Assembly: GCA_947629345.1 (NCBI GenBank)
Contig: CANRDK010000003.1
Span: 1-39,343, forward strand
Source of the DNA: an uncultured Clostridia bacterium
Lineage (GTDB): Bacteria; Bacillota; Clostridia; Christensenellales; Borkfalkiaceae
Length of the DNA stretch: 39,343 nucleotides
Direction of reading: 5' to 3'
The notes under the pieces are model-generated. The model saw only the letters and a list, made by a program, of their open reading frames with translations, was not told the origin of the DNA and made no database searches. Shown piece by piece: positions 7,411-15,588 of the stretch (its first letter is position 1; each line of letters opens with the position of its first letter). The position numbers and the translations under genes are program-made.

Positions 7411-8754
7411 TCATTTACCTGCAGCTTGGTTCGCGGGAAGCAACACGTTCAATACAAACTTGTTGTCGGCGACGGACACCGAACACACGCCGCCGTATTT
7501 TTCGGCAACATTCCGCATGGAACGGATCCCGAATCCGTGAAAATCCCGACTTCCCTTGCTGGTAACGGGGTAGCCCTCTCCATCGAGCCCGATCGTCCCC
7601 TCGTAGGGGTTCGTCACGTTGACGGATACCATCTCCCCCACCTTGTGCACGACAATTGAAATGTTGCGTTTCTTTTCGTCGAGCTGCATGACGGCGTCCA
7701 TCGCATTTTCCAAAGCGTTTCCGAAGAGCGAGTAGATATCCGCCGTATCCATAAAGTCAAGCGCATGTCCGTCCACAACGCAGGTGAGAGAAACACCGTC
7801 GCGGTGGCATTTGAGGCTCTTTTCCGTCAAAATCGTGTCGAGCACTTCGTTTTCGGTGCGCACTTCCGCATCATAGATAGAAATAGCCCGCTCGATCTCC
7901 CTCACGGCGTCGTCCGTCAGAGCATTCTTTGCACTGATCGACCGAATCTGATGTCTGAGATCGTGGCATTTCAGATTGATGAGTTCGATATTGTCCTTGG
8001 AGAGCTTGTATTGCCGCTCCTTTTCGCGCAAGAGATACTGCGTGATATCAAGTTCATTCCTTAGAGTTCCCGTCTTGATGAGATTGAACTGGATATACAA
8101 CAGAAAACTGCAGCAGAGCGTCTCGTAGACCGTGTTCATGATCGTATCGAAGATACTGCGGTCCTCGCTATAATAGATGATGACGGAGTTCAGAAGAATG
8201 TCCACAATGAGTGCAACGCCCACGAGAATAAGGATGCCCGTGCGCTGGACGCGGAACTCCTCATCGGGTTTGATCTTGCGGATATACAGATAATAGAATA
8301 TCGTATAAGAAGAAAAGTATGCGAGAATGTAGAGAAACACAATGAGCAGAGTGCTCAGGTCCATCTTCGAAAAGTCGAAAGTGCCCTCGAAATACATGCC
8401 GAAAATGGGGCTGTTCCCCCTCTGCACGATCATCATCAGCAGATTGGAGATGCTATATGCAAGATGCTGCATGGTATACGCCACAATTCCGCAAAAGATC
8501 ACGTTCGTCCAGCTCTCTTTGCAGCAAAACTTCATCATGGGCACGGTGACCGCAAACAGCACGAAGAATGTGAACGTCGTATAAAAGGCGTCGTAAATGG
8601 GCGGCAAGATGAGGGCAAGCCCCTCCGCCACGACAAAACAAGCGCAGAAACGGAGCGCAAAATAGCTCCGTCTGCGGAGCCGCATTTCAAACAAAAATTC
8701 TACGACGAAAAGCTCCAGAACAACGAGCATTCGGTAGAAAAGGAGCATTTGCAC
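7411..8754 (-). CDS. Sensor histidine kinase, GHKL/AgrC-like, polytopic N-terminus (447 aa)
   Basis: Multi-TM N-terminal half; H-box-like NLKCHDLRHQIRSI; ATPase motifs LFGNALENAMDAV and GFGIRSMRNVAEKYGG. Confidence 0.88.
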   Translation of the reverse strand: MQMLLFYRMLVVLELFVVEFLFEMRLRRRSYFALRFCACFVVAEGLALILPPIYDAFYTTFTFFVLFAVTVPMMKFCCKESWTNVIFCGIVAYTMQHLAYSISNLLMMIVQRGNSPIFGMYFEGTFDFSKMDLSTLLIVFLYILAYFSSYTIFYYLYIRKIKPDEEFRVQRTGILILVGVALIVDILLNSVIIYYSEDRSIFDTIMNTVYETLCCSFLLYIQFNLIKTGTLRNELDITQYLLREKERQYKLSKDNIELINLKCHDLRHQIRSISAKNALTDDAVREIERAISIYDAEVRTENEVLDTILTEKSLKCHRDGVSLTCVVDGHALDFMDTADIYSLFGNALENAMDAVMQLDEKKRNISIVVHKVGEMVSVNVTNPYEGTIGLDGEGYPVTSKGSRDFHGFGIRSMRNVAEKYGGVCSVSVADNKFVLNVLLPANQAAGK

Positions 8755-8756
8755 GG

Positions 8757-9473
8757 CTATTTTCCCCCGAGAAACTCGTTAAGGCTCATCAGAAAGCTCT
8801 TCTTTTTGTTGCGTGAGATCTGGAGCGATTCGCCCGCCACGGTGACGGACATTGCTTCAATGGCGGTGACATGTTTCAGATTGACGAGAAAACAGCGGTT
8901 GCAGAGCGCAAACGGCGCGTCCTCCAGTTCCTTACAGACATTATAGAGTTGGTCGTAGGTCGTAAAATTTCCCTCAAAGGTGTGATAGATGCAACAGTGG
9001 TGCGCGACCTCGACATATTTGATATCCCGCACCCGAAGCCGCCGTTTGTTGTTGCGTTCGGTGATCCATATCTCTTTGCTCTGCGTGCTCTTGTATTTGT
9101 TGATCGCGCGGTCCATTTTCATCGCAAAGCTCTCGTACCAAACGGGCTTGACGATAAAATCGAGCGCATTTACCTCATATCCCTTTACGGCATACTGCGC
9201 CATATTGGTCACAAACACGACGATAACATTTTCATCTTTCTCGCGGATATGCCGCACCGCCTCCATCCCATTCATGTGCGGGAGCTCAATATCCATGAAA
9301 ATGAAATCGTAATTTCCGCTGAATTCGTCGAGAAAGGTGATCGCATCCGAAAAACAAGTTACATTAAAGGTATATTTCAAATCACAGTGATCTTGCTCAT
9401 ATTCTTTCATGAGCGCACATAGCTGCTCGCATGTTTCCCGATTGTCCTCTACAATGCATATTCTGAAATTCAT
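8757..9473 (-). CDS. LytTR-family response regulator (238 aa)
   Basis: Receiver CIVEDNRETCEQL..YDFIFMDIELPHMNGMEAVRHIR..VFVTN..VNALDFIVKP; LytTR domain IKYVEVAHHCCIYHT...LCNRCFLVNLKHVTAI; 2-nt gap to the kinase gene. Confidence 0.92.
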   Translation of the reverse strand: MNFRICIVEDNRETCEQLCALMKEYEQDHCDLKYTFNVTCFSDAITFLDEFSGNYDFIFMDIELPHMNGMEAVRHIREKDENVIVVFVTNMAQYAVKGYEVNALDFIVKPVWYESFAMKMDRAINKYKSTQSKEIWITERNNKRRLRVRDIKYVEVAHHCCIYHTFEGNFTTYDQLYNVCKELEDAPFALCNRCFLVNLKHVTAIEAMSVTVAGESLQISRNKKKSFLMSLNEFLGGK

Positions 9474-9503
9474 TTCTCCCCTTTGCTCCTATCCATCACT
9501 TTA

Positions 9504-9532
9504 ACAGTAACACACATTCGGGGAAATGTCAA
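9504..9532 (-). promoter_or_regulatory. Predicted promoter for the TCS operon
   Basis: Minus strand TTGACA (9532-9527), 17-bp spacer, TACTGT (9509-9504). Confidence 0.5.
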
Positions 9533-9630
9533 GATTAAATTTAGTGAAAATTCTGTAAAACCGAAACGGAGGCGGCCACAAAAATGGTATGCTTTTCCAA
9601 TCGGTTCACAGCGCTTTTTCGGGCGCCGTA

Positions 9631-9660
9631 TTGACTTCCGTCTAATAAGCATGGTATAAT
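9631..9660 (+). promoter_or_regulatory. Predicted promoter for the rightward GH3 gene
   Basis: TTGACT (9631-9636), 18-bp spacer, TATAAT (9655-9660); 31 bp upstream of the ATG. Confidence 0.75.
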
Positions 9661-9691
9661 AAGCTACAGATCCCCAAAAAAAGGAGGAAAT

Positions 9692-12600
9692 ATGAAACCC
9701 AAAAAAAACTTGATCCTGCGGATCGCAAGCATTGCAACGACGGCGGCCGTCGGCTGCGGTCTGATCGTAGGGAACTACTACGCGTTTGAAAACGAGAGCA
9801 ACCTCAATCAGATCCTCTGCCCGCCCGTTGTGAATGAGAAGACGCTGGAAAAGACACAGCAACAGGCGCAGGAGATGTCCAAACAGATCGTCTCCGAGGG
9901 CTCCGTTCTTCTCAAAAACAATGACGGGGCACTGCCCCTCGACGTTGTTGAGGACAGCAGGGTCAATATCTTCGGCTGGGCAAGCATCGACTGGGCCTAC
10001 GGCGCGAACAGCAGCTCCTGTTCGGGACGGGTGATGACGGAGGACGGTTCCGACGCCTCCCTCATCGACCTCTATGACGCGCTGACGGAGTACGAAATCG
10101 AGTACAATCCCGACCTCGAGGCGATGTACCGCCGCTATTCCGCCCCCTATCTGTACGCGATGAAAGCTCCGAACAATGTCAACAACGACAACGTGATCAC
10201 CCTGCACGAGCCGAATATCGACGACAAGAACTATTACACGGATGAATTGCTCAGCCGAGCGCTTTCCTATTCGCAGACGGCGCTCGTTGTGATCACCCGC
10301 AACGCAGGCGAGGACATTCCCGCAGACAGGCCGATGAGAAAGGCAGGCAGCGGCGCAACGACGGAGAGCGACAAGATCTATCTCGACGTCTCGGCCGAAG
10401 AGCTGGCCCTGCTCGAATATGTGGGTGCGGCCTACGAAAAGGTGGTGGTCATCATCAACTGCCCCGTGGCGATGGATCTCGGCTTCCTCGACACCATCCC
10501 CGGGCTCGACGCCGCACTGCAGGTCGGCTTTACGGGAACGCACGGCGCCGCCGCCATTCCCAAACTGCTCTACGGAGAGGTCTCCCCCTCAGGCCGCCTC
10601 GTCGATACATACGCATACGACAGGAACACCTCCTTTGCCATGAAGACCAAGAGCGGAGCGCAGTGGTCGAGCGGCGGAAACGGCAAATACTTCTTTGAAT
10701 ACCTCGAAAATATCTACGTCGGCTACCGTTGGTACGAAACGGCGGATGCGGAGAACTATTGGGATGAATACACGCGCGAACTGCTCGACGAGACGGATGC
10801 GTTTTCGGATGTGTTCGGATATGACGCCGTTGTACAGTATCCCTTCGGCTACGGCCTCTCCTACACCGAATTCACTTGGGACGTTCTGAGCTATGAGCTC
10901 ACGATAGACGGCAAACCCACAAACGAGCTCACGCCCGAATGCGAGATCGTCTTTAAGGTCAACGTGACCAATGTCGGCGACTATGCAGGCAAGGATGTTG
11001 TAGAAGTCTTCCTGAATGCCCCCTACTACGACGGGGAGATCGAGAAGGCCTATGTCAGCCTCGTCGGGTACGAAAAGACCATCTTGCTCCAACCGGGTGA
11101 AAACCAGATTTTGGAGGTCAGGGTCGATGCGGACGACTGTTTGAGCTACGACTGTTACGACCGCAACGACGACGGCCACAGCGGATACGAACTCGACCGC
11201 GGCACCTACCGCTTCCAGCTGATGAAGAACTCCCACGAGATCAAGACTGCCAACTTCCCGAATGACAATCTCAAAAACGTGGACGCAGTCGTTGCATATG
11301 AAGTGGAGGAAACAATTCCCGTAGATGAGGACAAATATACGGGTGCGACGGTGGAAAATCTCTTTACGGGCAGCGACGCCGTGGACGGATACCCCATCGA
11401 CGCCGTGGAGAACGGATACTCCCCCGCCTATCTCGAACGCGACTCCTTCGCCGATATCCAGACCTTTGAAGGGCTCAAATCGCGTCCCGCAAGTTCCCTC
11501 CTCAATGCAACTTACAGCTTCACGCAGGAAAAGTGCAATGAATGGGACAATGCCAAAGTCGATGTCTTTGGCGAGCCGACCTTCCAAGGGACGGTGGAAT
11601 GGGGCGCACAGAACGGTCTCAAGGTGTATGAGGCGAATGAGGTGACAGAGCTCGGCTATGACCTCGGCGCCGACTACGACGATCCCATGTGGGAGGACGT
11701 CCTCGCGCAGGTCACGGTCAGCGAATGCCTGAACGTCATCAATAAGTCGTACGGAACGCCTGCGATCCCCTCCGTCGGCAAGCCGAGCTGCCCCGAACTC
11801 GACGGTCCCGCGCAGATCAAGTGCTACTATCAGGATGCGCCCCGCGGCACGGGGTACCCCTCCGCCGTCGTCATTGCGCAGACATGGAACAAGGAGCTTG
11901 CGGAGGACTTCGGCCTCTCCTTTGCCCAAGATATGGCTTCGGTCGGCATCAACGGGCTGTGGGGCTGGGGGACAAACATCCACCGCACGCCCGTCGGCGG
12001 CAGAAACTGGGAATACTATTCCGAAGATCCCTTCATCTCGGGCAGCGTGCTCGCAAACGCGGTGAAAGGACTCAACAAGGGCGGAAGGTACTGCTATATC
12101 AAGCACTTCTGCCTCAACGAATCGGAGAGCAACAAGGTGGAAGGGTTCACGTTTACCACCGAACAGGCCCTCCGCGAGATCTATCTCAAGCCCTTCCGCA
12201 TGGCCATTGAACAGGGCGGCGCACTCGGCATCATGACCTCCTTCAACCGCATCGGTGCGGTGTACAGCGGCGGCAGTCAGGCTGCCATTGCGGGCGTCGT
12301 GCGCGGCGAATGGGGCTTCCGCGGCAGCATCATCACCGACTGGGCCAACACGGGCGGCTACATGTCCATCGACCATCAGCTCCGTGCGGGCGGCGACCTC
12401 GGCATGAATACCAACCTCAACGCGGGCGTCAGAGCAGAGTACAGCGAAAAGGGAACTCCCCGTCTGCAGTATCAGATGAAGGAAGCCGTCCACCACGTTC
12501 TCTATACATGGCTCCGCAGTCAATATCTCAACAAGGAATACAACGAAAACCCCGAAACGACGGAGCAGGTCATTCAGACGGCGTCCATCGAATCGTGGAA

Positions 12601-12715
12601 ATGGTGGAAGACACTGCTCATCGACGTAGACGTCGCACTCAGCGGCCTGTGTGTGCTTTGGGTGGTCATGTCCTTCCTGCCCGACAAAAAATCAGAACAA
12701 AAGGAGGAGCTCTGA
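9692..12715 (+). CDS. GH3-family beta-glucosidase-like protein, domain-inverted (circularly permuted), TM helix at both ends (1007 aa)
   Basis: N-TM LILRIASIATTAAVGCGLIVGNYY; EGSVLLKNNDGALPL; YPFGYGLSYTEFTW; then barrel motifs YIKHFCLNESESN and GFRGSIITDWANTGG; C-TM TLLIDVDVALSGLCVLWVVMSFL; SD AAGGAGG. Confidence 0.87.
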   Translation: MKPKKNLILRIASIATTAAVGCGLIVGNYYAFENESNLNQILCPPVVNEKTLEKTQQQAQEMSKQIVSEGSVLLKNNDGALPLDVVEDSRVNIFGWASIDWAYGANSSSCSGRVMTEDGSDASLIDLYDALTEYEIEYNPDLEAMYRRYSAPYLYAMKAPNNVNNDNVITLHEPNIDDKNYYTDELLSRALSYSQTALVVITRNAGEDIPADRPMRKAGSGATTESDKIYLDVSAEELALLEYVGAAYEKVVVIINCPVAMDLGFLDTIPGLDAALQVGFTGTHGAAAIPKLLYGEVSPSGRLVDTYAYDRNTSFAMKTKSGAQWSSGGNGKYFFEYLENIYVGYRWYETADAENYWDEYTRELLDETDAFSDVFGYDAVVQYPFGYGLSYTEFTWDVLSYELTIDGKPTNELTPECEIVFKVNVTNVGDYAGKDVVEVFLNAPYYDGEIEKAYVSLVGYEKTILLQPGENQILEVRVDADDCLSYDCYDRNDDGHSGYELDRGTYRFQLMKNSHEIKTANFPNDNLKNVDAVVAYEVEETIPVDEDKYTGATVENLFTGSDAVDGYPIDAVENGYSPAYLERDSFADIQTFEGLKSRPASSLLNATYSFTQEKCNEWDNAKVDVFGEPTFQGTVEWGAQNGLKVYEANEVTELGYDLGADYDDPMWEDVLAQVTVSECLNVINKSYGTPAIPSVGKPSCPELDGPAQIKCYYQDAPRGTGYPSAVVIAQTWNKELAEDFGLSFAQDMASVGINGLWGWGTNIHRTPVGGRNWEYYSEDPFISGSVLANAVKGLNKGGRYCYIKHFCLNESESNKVEGFTFTTEQALREIYLKPFRMAIEQGGALGIMTSFNRIGAVYSGGSQAAIAGVVRGEWGFRGSIITDWANTGGYMSIDHQLRAGGDLGMNTNLNAGVRAEYSEKGTPRLQYQMKEAVHHVLYTWLRSQYLNKEYNENPETTEQVIQTASIESWKWWKTLLIDVDVALSGLCVLWVVMSFLPDKKSEQKEEL

Positions 12716-12716
12716 T

Positions 12717-12875
12717 ATGAGTAAATTGAAAAAAATCGTCCTCTTTGCGGGACTCGGTGCGATCGCCCTCGCGGTCATTCTCATCACTTCCATCTCCTAT
12801 ATCAAATATCAGATCTACAGAAGCCAATTCAAAGATACCGACCCCGAAGCGCAGGTTGTATTCATGCTTGAATAG
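12717..12875 (+). CDS. 52-aa single-TM protein immediately after the GH3 gene
   Basis: MSKLKKIVLFAGLGAIALAVILITSISYIKYQIYRSQFKDTDPEAQVVFMLE; SD AAGGAGGAG inside the GH3 3' end; ATG 1 nt after the GH3 stop. The track start at 12651 is too early. Confidence 0.72.
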   Translation: MSKLKKIVLFAGLGAIALAVILITSISYIKYQIYRSQFKDTDPEAQVVFMLE

Positions 12876-12895
12876 TTCTCATTCCGTCCCCTTTC

Positions 12896-12935
12896 GCTCC
12901 CTCCGCACAGCTCTTGCGGGGGGAGCTTGTTTTTT
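12896..12935 (+). terminator. Intrinsic terminator
   Basis: GCTCCCTCCGCA / TGCGGGGGGAGC stem (one G-U) followed by TTGTTTTTT. Confidence 0.8.
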
Positions 12936-13002
12936 ATGCCGACGGGGAATGATCGAATTTTAAAAGTGCACACTTTTTTGAACTCTTTCTCAATCGGGGT
13001 AA

Positions 13003-13030
13003 TTGACACTCCCTATCATTATTATATAAT
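13003..13030 (+). promoter_or_regulatory. Perfect-consensus sigma-A promoter
   Basis: TTGACA (13003-13008), 16-bp spacer, TATAAT (13025-13030). Confidence 0.8.
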
Positions 13031-13096
13031 AAAATTACTAATATTCTTATACAGGCGCCGCCTCGCGCAGGTATCAAGATCAAAAGGAGAAAAATT

Positions 13097-15466
13097 ATGA
13101 GGAAAACAGGCAGAAATGTTGTTTCCGTGCTCACGGGGCTCCTGCTCATCGTCACGATGCTGTTCGCGTGTATCGCGTGCGGCTCGAGCGGTAAGGAGAT
13201 CAAGAGCATTGAAATAACCACTCCCCCCACCAAGACCGACTATATCAAGGGCGAAAAATTCGATCCCGCGGGCATGGTCATCAGTTTGATCTACAAGGAA
13301 GAGGGCGCAGAGAAGGAAGTTCTCCCGTCAGACGCCTATCAAATTTCCCCCGACGCATCCACACCTCTTGATACCAACAACAGAACGGTCACCGTGACCT
13401 ACGAAAAGGACGGCAAGAAATACACCGCCAAGCAGGTCATCACGGTACACAACAATGCAACGGCCGTAACGATCAAGAGCCGGCCGACAAAGACGGAATA
13501 CATGGCAGGCGAAAGATTCGATCCCACGGGTATGGTCGTCAATGCCACGTTTGAGGACGGCACCACCGCAGAAGTTGAGATCACCTCCTCGAACGCACAG
13601 TACAAGACCGATCCTCTGAGCGATGCAGATTCCGAATTCGTCATCAAGTACAGCGGCTTCGAAATCAAATTGCAGCTCACCATTGCGACGGGTGTTTTCA
13701 TCGAGGCAGAAAACGCCAACATCAACGCAAAATCTTATCAGACCAATACCGACTCGGAGAAGGCTTCAGGCGGCGCTTACATCGGCAATATGTTTGCGGG
13801 CGACAGCATCACGTTCAAATTTATCGCAGAAAGCGCAGGCAAGGCAGATATCGCCTTTATCCTCTCCTCCGTGTATCTGAAAGAGGGCACAGGTGACGGC
13901 GGCTGGACCCCCGTGGAGATGGGCGACTGCCAGTTCAACAAGATCGTTGAATTCACCGTGAACGGCACGAAATACGACATTCCCGACTCGGCCGTGCTCC
14001 CCGGCGGCGTTGCCGCGGACAAAACGGCAGGCGACCAGACCCTTTGGTTCAACTGGAAGGAAGTCACATTCAAAGATGTGGACCTCAAAGCGGGCTCCAA
14101 TGCCATCAAACTTACCTTTATCGAGCACGACTACGTCTCCAGCCAGAGCGGTTGGACGGGTACGTTCGGCGCCAATATCGACTGCCTCCGCGTCAACAGC
14201 AGCGTCAAGTGCTCGCAGCAGACCTATGACATCACCGTGACCGATTCCTATGTGGAAAAGAGCGGCGACAATGTCATGCTCAACATTTCGGGGACTGCGG
14301 TCGGATACGATCAGAGCGACATCTCCGTCACATTCGGCAGCGGCGCGACCCTTCCGCTCTCTGAATACGCGCTCGACGAGTCCAAGGGGACCTTCACGGC
14401 AAAGGTTGCTCTCAGCGGCCTCAGCGCAGGCCAGTACACCAGCATCCTCGTTGTGACGCGCGACACCAGCGTTCCGCTGAAGACGACAAAAGACGGCGGG
14501 GAATTCTCCGACTCTGTCTCCAGCTATACCGTTTCTAAGTCTGAAAGCGGCCTTTTGACCATTGAAGTTGTGGGCGGCTCCATGTACAAGGTCACGAAAG
14601 TCGAACTCAAGGAGATCGACGGCAAGCCTTGCTACGTCATCACAGGCGAAGTTGCGGGATACACAAGCGATCTGTTCTCGCTCGATATGCAGGAAAACAA
14701 CACTTGGGCAGGGAATAATCCCGCATTCACGATGGACATCGATACATCCGCAAAGACCTTTACGGTCGCGGTCGATCTCTCCTCCCTGAAAGCATCCGAA
14801 AACGTCTATATCCCCCACTTCAAACTTGCGATGGAGTCGGGAGAAGGCGCGGGCGACATCAAAGTTGCAAACGGCGTAGAGGCGACGATCGGTCAAAGCA
14901 TCACCGTCGGCAGTATGGTCTATACGCTCGATGATTCGGCGTTCTCATGCGTCTGCGTCAAGATCGTCTCGACGAAGAATTACGAGAACAAGTCGGTCTC
15001 CCTCGAAACCAAGGACAACAAGGCCTACCTCGTCATCAACGGGACCTATTCCCAATATGAAAAGGATGAACTCACAGCCGAGCTCACCAAGTCCATCTAT
15101 GCCGACACGCAGAATATGCCCAAGGTGGACGGAGACGAGAGCAGCGAGTCTTGGGACGACAACACGAAAGTCGTTCTTACGCTCAACGATACCCTTCTTG
15201 TGGAAGTCAACGACGACGGCACCTACAAGATCTATCTCGACCTCTCTGCAGGGCAGAACGGTCAGGCGCTCTTCTCCCATTTCAACTTTAACGGGGCAAC
15301 AAACAGCAATCTTGCAAACCTTCCCCACAAGGAGGGCACGCCCGAATCCATCACCGTCGGCAATCAAAAATACAGCTTTGTAGATATGTCGTCGATGAGC
15401 ACCATGGGTGACGCTTGGAGTTGGGCGACGACGCTCATCGTTGTCAAGGTCGAAGCAGCAAACTGA
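13097..15466 (+). CDS. Large lipoprotein with tandem Big_3-like Ig domains and a CBM6/35-like domain (789 aa)
   Basis: Lipobox LFACIACG; repeats PTKTDYIKGEKFDPAGMVI... / PTKTEYMAGERFDPTGMVV...; IEAENANINAKSYQTNTDSEKASGGAYIGNMFAGDSITF...; SD AAGGAG. Confidence 0.8.
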   Translation: MRKTGRNVVSVLTGLLLIVTMLFACIACGSSGKEIKSIEITTPPTKTDYIKGEKFDPAGMVISLIYKEEGAEKEVLPSDAYQISPDASTPLDTNNRTVTVTYEKDGKKYTAKQVITVHNNATAVTIKSRPTKTEYMAGERFDPTGMVVNATFEDGTTAEVEITSSNAQYKTDPLSDADSEFVIKYSGFEIKLQLTIATGVFIEAENANINAKSYQTNTDSEKASGGAYIGNMFAGDSITFKFIAESAGKADIAFILSSVYLKEGTGDGGWTPVEMGDCQFNKIVEFTVNGTKYDIPDSAVLPGGVAADKTAGDQTLWFNWKEVTFKDVDLKAGSNAIKLTFIEHDYVSSQSGWTGTFGANIDCLRVNSSVKCSQQTYDITVTDSYVEKSGDNVMLNISGTAVGYDQSDISVTFGSGATLPLSEYALDESKGTFTAKVALSGLSAGQYTSILVVTRDTSVPLKTTKDGGEFSDSVSSYTVSKSESGLLTIEVVGGSMYKVTKVELKEIDGKPCYVITGEVAGYTSDLFSLDMQENNTWAGNNPAFTMDIDTSAKTFTVAVDLSSLKASENVYIPHFKLAMESGEGAGDIKVANGVEATIGQSITVGSMVYTLDDSAFSCVCVKIVSTKNYENKSVSLETKDNKAYLVINGTYSQYEKDELTAELTKSIYADTQNMPKVDGDESSESWDDNTKVVLTLNDTLLVEVNDDGTYKIYLDLSAGQNGQALFSHFNFNGATNSNLANLPHKEGTPESITVGNQKYSFVDMSSMSTMGDAWSWATTLIVVKVEAAN

Positions 15467-15481
15467 CATTCCCAAAGCCAT

Positions 15482-15515
15482 AAAAGACAGCACGGCTGAG
15501 CCGTGCTGTCTTTTT
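15482..15515 (+). terminator. Intrinsic terminator
   Basis: AAAAGACAGCACGGC TGA GCCGTGCTGTCTTTT(T). Confidence 0.9.
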
Positions 15516-15553
15516 ACCCTCCTCTCGGTCACAAAAAAATCGTGCGATTCCGC

Positions 15554-15582
15554 TTTACTTTTGGGGCACGATTTTTTATAAT
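15554..15582 (+). promoter_or_regulatory. Predicted promoter, likely producing a leaderless mRNA
   Basis: TTTACT (15554-15559), 17-bp spacer, TATAAT (15577-15582); predicted +1 coincides with A of ATG (15589). Confidence 0.65.
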
Positions 15583-15588
15583 ATTGCT

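Noticed and set aside
7411-9473. Full agr-type quorum-sensing locus around the GHKL/LytTR pair
   Set aside because: No AgrB-like peptidase or AgrD-like precursor gene is found in the window, so only the two-component genes are called.
9504-9533. Possible LytTR half-sites ACAGTAACA (9504) and AATGTCAAG (9525), 21 bp apart
   Set aside because: The match to AgrA-like ACAGTTAAG is weak and overlaps predicted promoter elements; not reportable without binding data or conservation.
15533-15577. AAAAAATCGTGC...GCACGATTTTTT inverted repeat before the methyltransferase gene
   Set aside because: It overlaps the predicted promoter and has an 18-20 nt loop; terminator, attenuator and chance cannot be separated from sequence alone.
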